Below are positions 8,047 through 16,408 of a stretch of DNA of 64,000 nucleotides, in pieces; the stretch's first letter is position 1, and each line of letters begins with the position of its first letter. The DNA is taken from contig NZ_JAPNUE010000008.1 in the NCBI RefSeq assembly GCF_026626305.1, forward strand, positions 53,443-117,442. Reading direction: 5' to 3'. A program made the position numbers and the translations under genes. The notes under the pieces were generated by a model. That model was given only the letters and a program-made list of their open reading frames with translations. It made no database searches and was not told where the DNA came from. Source of the stretch: Frigidibacter sp. RF13. Lineage in GTDB: Bacteria > Pseudomonadota > Alphaproteobacteria > Rhodobacterales > Rhodobacteraceae.

Positions 8047-9602
8047 GCCCGCGCCTCCTTGATGATCCGCTCGGCGGCGTTCCAGCCCGAAGCGCCTGAG
8101 ATGCCGCCGCCGGGATGGGTGCCCGCGCTGGCGAGCCAGAGACCCGCGAGCGGCGTTTGATACTGCGCTATTCCGGCGATCGGGCGCAGGAACAGCATCT
8201 GTTCCACGCTCAGTTCCCCATGGTGCCAGTTGCCGCCCACCATGCCGTAGCGCGCCTCGATGTCGTAGGGCATCATCATCTCGGCATGTTCGATCAGATC
8301 GCCGATGCCGGGGGCGTGTTCTTCGAGCATTCCAAGCGTATTCCGAACGTATTCCAAACGTATTCCATCCGGGTCGCCCTTCGGCGCGTGCGGCGCAAAC
8401 TGGACGATGGCCGAGACGACGTGCTTGCCGTCCGGCGCAAAGCCCGGCTCGTGCGCCGAGGGCAGGACGATTTCCATCACCGGCCGGTCCGGCACCTCGC
8501 CATACTTGACCGCGTTGAAGGCGAGTTCCACCGCCTCTTCCGACGGCGCGATCACAAGGCGCGACTTCAGGTCTGCGCCCCGGAAATCGGGCGCGGCCTT
8601 CAGTGCCAGATGCAGCTTCGCCGCCCCGCCGCGCGACTTCATGTGGCGGATGCGGTTCATCATGCCGGTATCAAGATGCCGGGCGCCCACAAGGTTCAGG
8701 AAGGTGGTCTTGGGACTGATGGCCGAGATGACGGTCGGCGCGCGCAGTTCCTCGCCGCCGTCCAGCCGGACGCCCGTTGTCCGGTCCTCTTCGACGATCA
8801 GTGCCTCGACGCGCGCGCCGGTGCGGATCGTGACGCCCGCCTCGGTCGCGGCGCGGGCCATCGCCGCGGCGACCGAGCCCATGCCGCCCTTCGGCAAGGC
8901 GATGGCGGCGCGGTTCCCCGCGGCCTCGCCCGCGAAACGGTTCAATAGCTGGATCAGCGAATTGGGCGAGCGCGGGCCGAGCCAGGTGCCAAGCGTCGCA
9001 TCAAAGGCCAGAAGCCCTTTCAGACGGCTGTCGGTCAGTTCGTCGTTCAGCACGTCATAGACGTTGATGAGGATCATCCGCAGGAATTCGCGGAAGTCGT
9101 CCTTGCCCATCATCCGGACGCCGAGGCCGAGCTTCGCAAGCCGCATATATTCGTTGCCGACACCCTTCGCGACGCGCGGTGCCGTCATCGCCTTGAAAGG
9201 CGCGAGCGCGCCCGCAAAGGTCAGAAGCTGGCGGCGAAGATCGGCCCAGGCCTTGCGGTCTGCGTCCGAGATATTGCCCTTCAGGACCGCGCCCGCCGCG
9301 CCTTCCAAGACCAGATGGTCGCCGGTCGCGCTGACGGCGGTCGAGGTCAGGTTCGCGGCGACATAGCTCAGCCCCTGCCGGTCAAGCGCCATGCCCGAGG
9401 CGACGCGCGGGTCGATCATGTTGGCGATATGGGCAAGGCCCGGCGCCCGGAAGCCGGGCGCGAATTCATGGCCGACAGCGGCGCCGCCGGGCGTGGCGGC
9501 GGATTCCAGCACCAGCACCTTGCGGCCCGACTTTTGCAGCCGGTGGGCGGCGGCAAGCCCGTTGGTGCCGCCGCCGATCACGATCACATCATAGGACGGC
9601 AT
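8043..9602 (-). CDS. PYROXD2/phytoene-desaturase-like FAD oxidoreductase (second copy)
   Basis: A 519-residue flavoprotein with an N-terminal dinucleotide motif VIVIGGGTNGLAAAHRL and the C-terminal FAD contact GLWLASAGTHPGGGISGASG. The family (PYROXD2/CrtI-like NAD(P)/FAD oxidoreductases) oxidises C-N or C-C bonds in varied substrates. It overlaps the upstream paralogue by 14 bp and the downstream GcvT-like gene by 4 bp. It is roughly 20 residues shorter than its neighbour and differs throughout, so the two may act in sequence or as a heteromer. Specific substrate unknown. Confidence 0.85.
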   Translation of the reverse strand: MPSYDVIVIGGGTNGLAAAHRLQKSGRKVLVLESAATPGGAAVGHEFAPGFRAPGLAHIANMIDPRVASGMALDRQGLSYVAANLTSTAVSATGDHLVLEGAAGAVLKGNISDADRKAWADLRRQLLTFAGALAPFKAMTAPRVAKGVGNEYMRLAKLGLGVRMMGKDDFREFLRMILINVYDVLNDELTDSRLKGLLAFDATLGTWLGPRSPNSLIQLLNRFAGEAAGNRAAIALPKGGMGSVAAAMARAATEAGVTIRTGARVEALIVEEDRTTGVRLDGGEELRAPTVISAISPKTTFLNLVGARHLDTGMMNRIRHMKSRGGAAKLHLALKAAPDFRGADLKSRLVIAPSEEAVELAFNAVKYGEVPDRPVMEIVLPSAHEPGFAPDGKHVVSAIVQFAPHAPKGDPDGIRLEYVRNTLGMLEEHAPGIGDLIEHAEMMMPYDIEARYGMVGGNWHHGELSVEQMLFLRPIAGIAQYQTPLAGLWLASAGTHPGGGISGASGWNAAERIIKEARA

Positions 9603-11205
9603 AGGCTTCGCTCATGTCTTTCTTGGGCTGTTTGATGTCACGCAGGATTTCCGAGGCAGCGTTGCGGCCCGGGGCGCCCATGACGCCGCCGCCGGGATGG
9701 GTCGAGGATCCGCAGATCCACAGGTCCTGGATCGGGCTGCGGTATTGCGCGCAGCCGGGAACCGGACGGTTGAAGAGCAACTGGTCGAAGGTCAGTTCGC
9801 CCTGGAAGATGTTGCCCTCGGTCAGGCCGACCTCTTTTTCCAGCTCGCGCGGGGTGCGGACCTCGTAATGCAGGATCGAATCCTTGAAGCCCGGCGCGTA
9901 TTTCTCGATCTGGTCCAGACAGGTCTTGGCAAACCCGTCGCGGTCTTCGTCGGTCCAGTCGCGGCCCTCGATCTTCGGGGACGCATACTGGACGAAGCAG
10001 GACATGAAATGCTTGCCCGGCGGGGTCATCGTCGGGTCGATCATCGTCGGGATCATCATGTCCTGGAACGGGTCCTGGCTGTAATGGCCGGCCTTCCAGT
10101 CGTCGTACGCGCGTTCCATCTTTTCGATGGAATCAGTGAAATGCATGTCGCCCTTTACATAGGGCGATCCTTCGGGCAGCGCGGTGAACTTCGGTGCGCG
10201 GTCGAGCGCGATGTTCAGCTTGCCCGATGAGCCGCGGATTTTGAACGCCTTCACCCGCTTCACGAACGCGCCCGGCAGGTCGGCCTCGTCGACATGTTTC
10301 AGGAAGGTGCGCTTGACGTCCATGTTCGAGACAACACGTTTCCCAAGGACCTCATCGCCGTTTTCAAGCACAACGCCGTAAGCGCGGCCGTTCTTCACCA
10401 GTATCTTCTCGACACCTGACCCGGTGCGCACCTCGCCGCCTGCTGCTTTCAGGGACGCGGTCAGCGCCTTGGTGATCGAGCCCATGCCGCCGCGGGCAAA
10501 ACCCCAGGCGCCGACATTGCCGTCGACATCGCCCATCGCGTGATGAAGAAGGACATAGGCCGTGCCCGGCGACATCGGACCAAGGGCGGTGCCGATGATC
10601 GAGGCGACGGCCTGATAGGCTTTCACCGTCGGATGTTCGAAATATTCGTCGAGGTAGTCGGCGATCGACATGGTCCAGAAGCGGATCATGTCATACATCG
10701 CCATTTCCGACAGGCCAAAAATCTGCTTGCCGAGCCAAGCGAGTTCCGAAAGGTCGCGCGGGCGGAAGCTGGACGGGTCGGGCGCGGTGCGCAAAAGCAT
10801 CGGGCGGATGAAGCGGCAGTGGCGCAGCACGTCGCGAGCGTAACGGTCATAGGCCTCGGCGTCGCGCTTGGAATGCCGCGCGATCTCGCGCCGGTTGGCG
10901 TCATGGTCGCGGTGCATGCCGAGGTAGTCACCGCCTTCCATGAAGACCGCGCCGCCTTCGTAGGGCAGGACCTGCAACCCATGCTTCGGCAATTCGAGGT
11001 CGCGCATGATCTCGGGTCGGAAGAGCGACGAGACATAGGAGCAATTCGAATAGGTGAAGCCCGGGTAAAGCTCGCGGCTGACCGCCGCACCGCCGACCCA
11101 GTCGTTCTTTTCGACGACCATCACCTTGAGGCCGGCGCGGGCGAGGTAGCAGGCTGCAGTCAGCCCGTTGTGCCCCGCCCCCACGATCACCGCATCGTAG
11201 ATCAT
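9589..11205 (-). CDS. PYROXD2/phytoene-desaturase-like FAD oxidoreductase (first copy)
   Basis: A 538-residue flavoprotein starting MIYDAVIVGAGHNGLTAACY, a GxGxxG FAD-binding fold. The C-terminal LWICGSSTHPGGGVMGAPG is the matching FAD contact. ATG 11205 overlaps the aminotransferase stop (ATGA), which decides the start against longer in-frame options. The family is the PYROXD2 branch of amine-oxidase-like enzymes. Together with the downstream paralogue it forms a tandem pair inside an amine-degrading operon, so dehydrogenation of an N-containing ring or side chain to an imine is a reasonable but unproven role. Confidence 0.86.
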   Translation of the reverse strand: MIYDAVIVGAGHNGLTAACYLARAGLKVMVVEKNDWVGGAAVSRELYPGFTYSNCSYVSSLFRPEIMRDLELPKHGLQVLPYEGGAVFMEGGDYLGMHRDHDANRREIARHSKRDAEAYDRYARDVLRHCRFIRPMLLRTAPDPSSFRPRDLSELAWLGKQIFGLSEMAMYDMIRFWTMSIADYLDEYFEHPTVKAYQAVASIIGTALGPMSPGTAYVLLHHAMGDVDGNVGAWGFARGGMGSITKALTASLKAAGGEVRTGSGVEKILVKNGRAYGVVLENGDEVLGKRVVSNMDVKRTFLKHVDEADLPGAFVKRVKAFKIRGSSGKLNIALDRAPKFTALPEGSPYVKGDMHFTDSIEKMERAYDDWKAGHYSQDPFQDMMIPTMIDPTMTPPGKHFMSCFVQYASPKIEGRDWTDEDRDGFAKTCLDQIEKYAPGFKDSILHYEVRTPRELEKEVGLTEGNIFQGELTFDQLLFNRPVPGCAQYRSPIQDLWICGSSTHPGGGVMGAPGRNAASEILRDIKQPKKDMSEAYAVL

Positions 11206-12554
11206 GCGCGTTTCGCTTCCTCTTCGAAATATTCCAGCGTGAGGTCGACGGCGGTCTCGACCGCCTTCAGCGTGTCGGTCAGGCAAGTTTCGTCAAGCCC
11301 GTGCGCTTCGCACATGAACCAGGGTTCGCGGCTGTCGGGTTCGCAGATCACGCCGAGGTCGTGCAGGTAGTAGGCCATCTGGTCGTAGAAGGAATAATCC
11401 GACGTCTTCCAGGCGCGGTAGTTGTCGGGCGGAACCTCGGCAAAGAAGAGGCCGAACATCGAGGGGTGGCCCGTGTAGCTGTGGGTGATCTTGCGGGCGT
11501 CGAGGATTTCGGAAATGCCCGATTTCAGCCGTTCGCCGTAGTTCGCAAGGGTTTCAAGCGCGGGCGTTTCGTCGAGGATGCGGAGCGTTTCCTCGGCGGC
11601 GGCAAGCGAGACCGAATGGGCGGTATAGGTGCCGCCGTGCGACGCGCCGCCGTATTTGAAGGTGCGCATCACCTCTTCGCGGCCCGCAACGATCGAGATC
11701 GGGTAGCCGTTCGCGACGGCCTTGGCGAAGGTGGTGATGTCGGGGGTCACGCCCATGAGGCCCTGGATGCCGCCCTTGCCGACGCGGAAGCCGGATTTCA
11801 CCTCGTCGATGATCAGCATCACGCCGTACTTGGTGCAAAGCGCGCGGGCAAGTTTGACATAGTCGGGGGACGCCATGATCGAGCAGCAGTTGCCCTGAAT
11901 GGGTTCGATCAGCATCGCGGCCAGCTTGTCGCCGTGCCGCTTGAACATGTCCTCGAGCCGCTGGAAATCGTTCATCGGCGTGATGTGGGCGAGCTTCTTC
12001 ACCGTGGGCGGGATACCCTTGCCGTAGGGCACCAGTTCGGGATCCTCGTTCGAGCCGAGATCCCATTCGTCCATGTTCGACATCCACATGGCGGCGTCGA
12101 AGAGGCCGTGGTAGCCGCCCTCGACCAGAAGATAGCTTTCGCGGCCGGTGTGGGCGCGGGCCAGCCGCAGGGCGGCCATCACCGCCTCGGTGCCGGAGTT
12201 CGAAAAACGCACAAGCTCGGCCGCGGGCACCATCTTCGAGATGCGTTCGGCGACCACCAGTTCCTTTTCGGTGGAAAGCGCAAAGACCCCGCCGACCTCC
12301 ATCCCCTTGCGGGCGGCGGCATCGACGCGGTCGTCGGCGTAACCGAGGATCGCCGGACCGTAGCCGAGGCGGTAATCGACATAGGCGTTGCCGTCGATGT
12401 CCCAGGTGCGGCCGCCCTTGCCGTGGCTGACATAGATGGTGCGGTCGTCGCCCCAGTAGCGGAAGGTGGAGGAGACACCCAGGGGCAGTTTCTTGACCGC
12501 GCGCTGAAACTGGGCGTTGGATTTGGTAAGGGTGCGGCTCGGAAGCGCTCGCAT
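11202..12554 (-). CDS. Class III PLP aminotransferase, GSA-aminomutase-like
   Basis: A 450-residue fold-type I enzyme with FSNSGTEAVMAALRLARAHT (phosphate and substrate loop), the PLP-ring aspartate in IIDEVKSGFR and the Schiff-base lysine in TTFAKAVANGYP. It groups by eye with glutamate-1-semialdehyde aminomutase-like aminotransferases, not with the heme enzyme itself: there is no second GSAM-like gate motif and the context is catabolic. First gene of the long minus-strand operon, divergent from the BetI-like regulator. It would transaminate an amino-aldehyde or a beta/omega-amino acid in the pathway. Confidence 0.87.
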   Translation of the reverse strand: MRALPSRTLTKSNAQFQRAVKKLPLGVSSTFRYWGDDRTIYVSHGKGGRTWDIDGNAYVDYRLGYGPAILGYADDRVDAAARKGMEVGGVFALSTEKELVVAERISKMVPAAELVRFSNSGTEAVMAALRLARAHTGRESYLLVEGGYHGLFDAAMWMSNMDEWDLGSNEDPELVPYGKGIPPTVKKLAHITPMNDFQRLEDMFKRHGDKLAAMLIEPIQGNCCSIMASPDYVKLARALCTKYGVMLIIDEVKSGFRVGKGGIQGLMGVTPDITTFAKAVANGYPISIVAGREEVMRTFKYGGASHGGTYTAHSVSLAAAEETLRILDETPALETLANYGERLKSGISEILDARKITHSYTGHPSMFGLFFAEVPPDNYRAWKTSDYSFYDQMAYYLHDLGVICEPDSREPWFMCEAHGLDETCLTDTLKAVETAVDLTLEYFEEEAKRA

Positions 12555-12647
12555 GGAAAAGTCCTCTGATGCTGTCGACCGGAGGGCGGCGCAGTCCGAC
12601 CGGCGCGCCAGCCCATCCTGGTTTCGTGATCAAATCTAGGAAGATTC

Positions 12648-12681
12648 TGACTGAGCTGTCAATCAGAATATTGACTGGTCA
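12648..12681. promoter_or_regulatory. Candidate BetI-type operator between divergent genes
   Basis: The divergent region carries alternating half sites: TGAC at 12648, GTCAAT at 12658-12663, ATTGAC at 12670-12675 and GTCA at 12678-12681. GTCAAT and ATTGAC form a perfect inverted repeat with a six-base spacer. BetI-family regulators bind inverted repeats of this kind. It sits just upstream of the operon's first gene and of the regulator, so it probably controls both. Confidence 0.5.
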
Positions 12682-12762
12682 TCCAAAATGAATGAAAACA
12701 GCTTGCAGAGTTCGGATGACGCTCTATCTATGCGGTCAATTCAGGAACCCGAAGGACCCGGA

Positions 12763-13422
12763 ATGGATCAAAGCGCCGCCAGCACGGAGGCCGCCCAGAA
12801 GCCGCCGCGGAAACTGAGCCGCGAGACCCGGCGCCAGCAGCTGATCGACGCCACGATCGAGACGATCGCGGTTCGGGGGTATGCGCGCACGACCCTGACG
12901 GATGTGGCGAGCCAAGCGGGGCTGTCGCACGGGCTGGTGAACTTTCATTTCCAGAGCAAGGAAAAGCTTCTGTCCGAGACGCTGCTGTTCCTGGCCGAGG
13001 AATATCGTGACAACTGGACCCAGGCGCTGGCCGATGCGGGCCCTGCCCCGGCCCACCGGCTGGACGCGATGCTGCGGGCCGATTTCAATCCGTCGATCTA
13101 TACGCAAGCGAAGCTGTCGGCCTGGTGCGCCTTCTGGGGCGAGGCGCAGTGCCGGCCGCTTTACCAGGACCATTGCGGCGCGAATGACGCGGCCTATCAG
13201 GCGGCGATGGAAGAGCTGTGCGTCGAGCTGAAGGCCGAGGGCGGTTACCCCTACGATCCGATCCGGGCGGCGCGGGTGCTGCGTGTGACGACCGAAGGCG
13301 TATGGCTGGACATGATGACGGTCAGCACGCCTTATGATCAGGAAGAGGCGCTGGGAACGGTGCATGCCTGCGCGGCGGCGCTGTTTCCCAAGCATTTCGG
13401 GCCGGACGGGCTGATCGTCTGA
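12763..13422 (+). CDS. TetR-family regulator, BetI-like
   Basis: A regulator of about 219 residues with an N-terminal helix-turn-helix (TLTDVASQAGLSHGLVNFHF) and the BetI-type C-terminal ligand domain (LSAWCAFWGEAQCRPLYQDH). BetI of choline-glycine betaine systems has the same hallmark of Trp/aromatic residues around a cationic ligand. I chose ATG 12763, preceded by GAAGGACC; an in-frame ATG at 12688 would add 25 weakly conserved residues and has no ribosome site. Divergent from the long amine operon, it is the obvious repressor of it, and the ligand is likely a quaternary amine. Confidence 0.85.
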   Translation: MDQSAASTEAAQKPPRKLSRETRRQQLIDATIETIAVRGYARTTLTDVASQAGLSHGLVNFHFQSKEKLLSETLLFLAEEYRDNWTQALADAGPAPAHRLDAMLRADFNPSIYTQAKLSAWCAFWGEAQCRPLYQDHCGANDAAYQAAMEELCVELKAEGGYPYDPIRAARVLRVTTEGVWLDMMTVSTPYDQEEALGTVHACAAALFPKHFGPDGLIV

Positions 13423-13430
13423 AGGATGTC

Positions 13431-13500
13431 GTCCGGGCTGCGCCCGGCCGATCCGCCGGGGGAGGCTCTGCCTCCCCCGAACCCCCTCCGGGATATTTAG
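13431..13500. repeat. Intergenic palindromic repeat, GGGATATTT type
   Basis: Lies between convergent genes. It contains nested inverted repeats (CCGGGC..GCCCGG, then GGGGGAGGC..GCCTCCCCC) and ends CTCCGGGATATTTAG. The same layout recurs at 31158-31222, with close relatives of the tail at 36009-36065 and 63871-63905. It could act as a bidirectional terminator with the ATATTT as U-rich tail. Confidence 0.7.
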
Positions 13501-13521
13501 GAACGAAAGAGCATGAGGGTG

Positions 13522-14286
13522 TCAGGCCGCCGGGCCGGAAATGCGCCTGAGGACGGCGTCGAGGCCTTCGTCCCAGGCATCAAGGGCGCCGTGGCTGGTC
13601 AGGATGTCGAGAAGTTGCAGGGTGATGCCGCCAGGGGTGGTGACGCCCTTGGCGATGTCGGCGAGCGGGCGGTTTTCGTTGAGAAGGACCTCGGCATTGC
13701 CGCGAAGCGTTCCCGCGACGAGGGCGCGGGCGGTGTCGGGCGGAAGGCCCTGGGCTTCGAACCAGCGGATGATATGGGTCATCCAGCCCACCGTCGCGCC
13801 GGAGAAGGCGCCGAAGGTGGCGGCGGCGGTGAAGGTCTGTTCGTCTGCGAAAACGTGGACCGGACCGATGTGAGATAGGAAGCCGCGCCAGAATGTATCG
13901 TCGGGGCAGAGGATCGAGGGGCCGAGGCGATAGGCATTGGCATAGCCGGGCATCATGCCGATCGTGGGCTTCGCCGGGCCGATGACCTCTTGCAGCCGGG
14001 CGAGGCCGGTACCGGCCATCGCTGAGAGGACCGGCTGGCCGGGGCGGAAGGTCAGGCGGGCAAGCTCGTCCGCGCCGGAGGCGGCGGGCAGCGCGACGAA
14101 GAGGGCGTCCGAGCGGTCCACGACCTCCTGATTGCTGGCGGCGATGGCGCAGCCATGATCGGCGGCAAGCCGGCCAGCCGTTTCGGCGCCGCGCGGCGAG
14201 AGGAGGAAGTCATAGGGCGAACCCTGGAGGCCGCGCATGAGGAGGCCGACAAGGCCGCCGACACCCAGAAAACCGACCGTGGTCAT
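13522..14286 (-). CDS. NAD(P)-dependent reductase of the pyrroline-5-carboxylate reductase type
   Basis: A 254-residue protein with an N-terminal Rossmann motif GFLGVGGLVGLLMRGL and a C-terminal helical block containing VTTPGGITLQLLDILTSHGA, which matches the ProC signature (TPGGTT then a long amphipathic helix). It would reduce a cyclic or open imine, or run in reverse as an amino-acid dehydrogenase. It overlaps the aminotransferase upstream by 4 bp (ATGA), so the two form a two-gene unit. The GxGxxG is degenerate (GVGGLVG). It could also be a 3-hydroxyisobutyrate-dehydrogenase relative, but the TPGG block argues for ProC. Confidence 0.72.
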   Translation of the reverse strand: MTTVGFLGVGGLVGLLMRGLQGSPYDFLLSPRGAETAGRLAADHGCAIAASNQEVVDRSDALFVALPAASGADELARLTFRPGQPVLSAMAGTGLARLQEVIGPAKPTIGMMPGYANAYRLGPSILCPDDTFWRGFLSHIGPVHVFADEQTFTAAATFGAFSGATVGWMTHIIRWFEAQGLPPDTARALVAGTLRGNAEVLLNENRPLADIAKGVTTPGGITLQLLDILTSHGALDAWDEGLDAVLRRISGPAA

Positions 14287-15605
14287 GGCATTTCCTCCAG
14301 CACTTCGGCGATGGCCTGCGCGGTCAGAGCGATGTCATCCTCGGTATGGACGATGGAAGAGAGCGAGTGAAGCGTTGCGGAGGGGTTCATGTAGATGCCC
14401 TTGTCCATCAGCCGGACGGCGAAGTCGCGGAACTTCACGCGATCCACATGGCGGCAGAAATCGCGGTAGTCGGCGATTTCCTCCACCTCGGTGAAGAAGA
14501 TCTGAAACATCGAGTTGACGCCCTGGCAGATCACTGCATGGCGGTTGGAATGCTTTGCGACCTTGCGAATCTCGTCCGCCATCGCCTTGCCGAGGTTCTT
14601 GATGCGGCGGAAACCGGCCTGATCGTCGGCGAGCATCTCCTCGAGCATCACCTTCGTCACATGCAGCGCGAGGCGGCCGGCATTGTGCGTGCCGAAATGC
14701 AGGACCTTGCCCCATTCGAGGCCCGCCATGATCTCGTCCCGCCCGCCGATCATTGCCATGGGCAGCCCGCCGCCCAGCGCCTTGCCATAGGTGACGATGT
14801 CGGGGGAAAGCCCGTAAAGTTCGGCGCAGCCACCGGCGGCGAGGCGGAAGCCGGTGACGGTTTCGTCGAGGTAGAAGAGCGCGCCATACTGGCGGCTGAG
14901 CTCCTGCATGCGGTTGAGATAGCCGGGTTTCGGCGGGATAACCCCCATGTTCGCCATGACCCCTTCGGTCACGACGCAGGCGGCGTCGCGCCCGTGCAAG
15001 GCCATCGCGCATTCCAACGCCTCGACATCGTTCCAGCGGACGACGATCGTGTCCTTCCAGGCTTCCTCGGGGATGCCGGACGAGTCGGGGATGCGGATCG
15101 GGTCGTTCGGATGGCCGAGGAGCGTGGGCGGATAGGGGTTGGTGTTCAGCAGGACCGCATCCCACCAGCCGTGATAATGGCCTTCGAACTTGATGATCTT
15201 GCGCCGTCCGGTATGGCCGCGCGCGAGGCGGAAGGCGCCCATCGCCGCCTCGGTCCCGGTGTTGGCGAAGCGGACCTTGTCGACATGGGGGAGGAGGTTC
15301 ACCAGCATTTCGGCCACCTCGACCTCGACCTCGAGCGCGGTGGCGAAATGGCTGCCGCGCGCACCTTCGCGGGCGAGGACTTCGGCGATCTTCGGATGGG
15401 CATGGCCGAGGGGCAGCGCGCCGAAGGCCATCATCCAGTCGATATATGCGCGGCCATCGACATCATAGAGCCGGGCGCCCTGGCCGTGGGACATGTAGCG
15501 CGGTGTTGTGCCGAAGGCGGCCGGCCCGCGCGAGGCCGAGGAGACGCCTTCGACCAGCACCTTGCGCCCGCGTTCGAAGAGCGCTTCCGATCTTGGTCCG
15601 GCCAT
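14283..15605 (-). CDS. Class III PLP aminotransferase, GSA-aminomutase-like (second)
   Basis: A 440-residue fold-type I enzyme with FANTGTEAAMGAFRLARGHT, the PLP aspartate within FYLDETVTGFRLA, and the catalytic lysine in DIVTYGKALGGGLP. It is a distant paralogue of the enzyme at 11202-12554, from which it differs over most of its length. First gene of a minus-strand pair with the ProC-like reductase and divergent from an XRE-cupin regulator. The pair suggests an amino-aldehyde that cyclises to an imine, which the reductase then handles, as in P5C chemistry; this is inference. Confidence 0.86.
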   Translation of the reverse strand: MAGPRSEALFERGRKVLVEGVSSASRGPAAFGTTPRYMSHGQGARLYDVDGRAYIDWMMAFGALPLGHAHPKIAEVLAREGARGSHFATALEVEVEVAEMLVNLLPHVDKVRFANTGTEAAMGAFRLARGHTGRRKIIKFEGHYHGWWDAVLLNTNPYPPTLLGHPNDPIRIPDSSGIPEEAWKDTIVVRWNDVEALECAMALHGRDAACVVTEGVMANMGVIPPKPGYLNRMQELSRQYGALFYLDETVTGFRLAAGGCAELYGLSPDIVTYGKALGGGLPMAMIGGRDEIMAGLEWGKVLHFGTHNAGRLALHVTKVMLEEMLADDQAGFRRIKNLGKAMADEIRKVAKHSNRHAVICQGVNSMFQIFFTEVEEIADYRDFCRHVDRVKFRDFAVRLMDKGIYMNPSATLHSLSSIVHTEDDIALTAQAIAEVLEEMP

Positions 15606-15635
15606 TCTTGCCCCCTGTCTTGTAAATTTTCCGAA

Positions 15636-15661
15636 CCAGATGTTATTATAGGAACATCAGG
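15636..15661. promoter_or_regulatory. Candidate operator of XRE-cupin regulator
   Basis: An inverted repeat CC-a-GATGTT, eight-base spacer, AACATC-a-GG lies in the 65-bp divergent gap. The central arms GATGTT (15639-15644) and AACATC (15653-15658) match perfectly. It sits just before the regulator start and would cover the promoters of both directions. Confidence 0.5.
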
Positions 15662-15670
15662 GAGTCAAAC

Positions 15671-16300
15671 ATGCCGCCACTGACCGACCGACCAAGGCAG
15701 ACTGAAGCGCACGAGGCGCTTGCCGCCCGTATTCGCCGCTGGCGCGAGGTGCGCGGCTGGAACCAGCAGGCGCTGGCCGACCGGGCAGGGTTTGCGCGCT
15801 CGACGCTGTCGAAGATCGAGAACGGGCTTCTGTCGCCGACCTTCGAGATATTGCTGAAGATCGCGCGGGGGTTCGGCTGCGACCTGTCGGATCTCGTACG
15901 GCCCGAGGCACCGCGGCTGGCCGGACGGCTGGTGATCGAACGCGGATTGCCGGGCGAGCCGGTCGAGGATGCGAAGAACCGGCTTTGGCCGCTTGGGGCG
16001 CAGATCAAGGGGCGGGGGTTTCAGGCGATGATCGTCGAATTCACCGAAACCGACATCGACGCCTTCGGACCCTGGAACCGGCATGAGACCGACGACATGC
16101 TGCATGTGCTGTCGGGGCGGCTGGCGCTGCATACCGAAGGCTATGAGACGGCGGTCCTTGGACCCGGCGATACGGTGCATTTCGACGGGGCGATGCCGCA
16201 TGCCTGTTTGAGCGCGGGGCCGGAGGTGTGCCGGTGCCTTTATGTGTTTGCCGAGCGGGACGGCGCCCTTCCGGACCTGGATCGCCAGACGACAGGTTAA
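15671..16300 (+). CDS. XRE-family regulator with C-terminal cupin domain
   Basis: A 209-residue protein with an N-terminal XRE helix-turn-helix (QALADRAGFARSTLSKIENG, about residues 35-55) and a C-terminal cupin (ETDDMLHVLSGRLALHTEGY; GDTVHFDGAMPHACLSAGPE). This class, like PuuR, senses small amines or amino acids through the cupin. GGGAG stands seven bases before ATG 15671. Divergent from the aminotransferase/reductase pair, which it probably represses, using the inverted repeat in the gap. Confidence 0.88.
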   Translation: MPPLTDRPRQTEAHEALAARIRRWREVRGWNQQALADRAGFARSTLSKIENGLLSPTFEILLKIARGFGCDLSDLVRPEAPRLAGRLVIERGLPGEPVEDAKNRLWPLGAQIKGRGFQAMIVEFTETDIDAFGPWNRHETDDMLHVLSGRLALHTEGYETAVLGPGDTVHFDGAMPHACLSAGPEVCRCLYVFAERDGALPDLDRQTTG

Positions 16301-16339
16301 AAATCTTCGGACCCTGAAGAAAAAGCTAGTTATCAAAAA

Positions 16340-16353
16340 TATAAACGTTTACA
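16340..16353. promoter_or_regulatory. LacI-type operator (AAACGTTT core)
   Basis: TATAAACGTTTACA is a near-perfect palindrome with the central CG typical of LacI/GalR-family sites. It lies in an AT-rich tract about 55 bp upstream of the first gene of a plus-strand sugar operon. That operon encodes its own LacI-family regulator (22256-23308), the obvious binder. Confidence 0.72.
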
Positions 16354-16408
16354 TTTGCCAAAAGCGCACGAATCATCGCGTGGCGCCCTTGGGGGGAGAT
16401 TGCGACCT

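Noticed and set aside
11202..12554. hemL (glutamate-1-semialdehyde aminomutase of heme synthesis)
   Set aside because: Sequence is only HemL-like; two such genes occur in catabolic operons with regulators, which does not suit the housekeeping enzyme.
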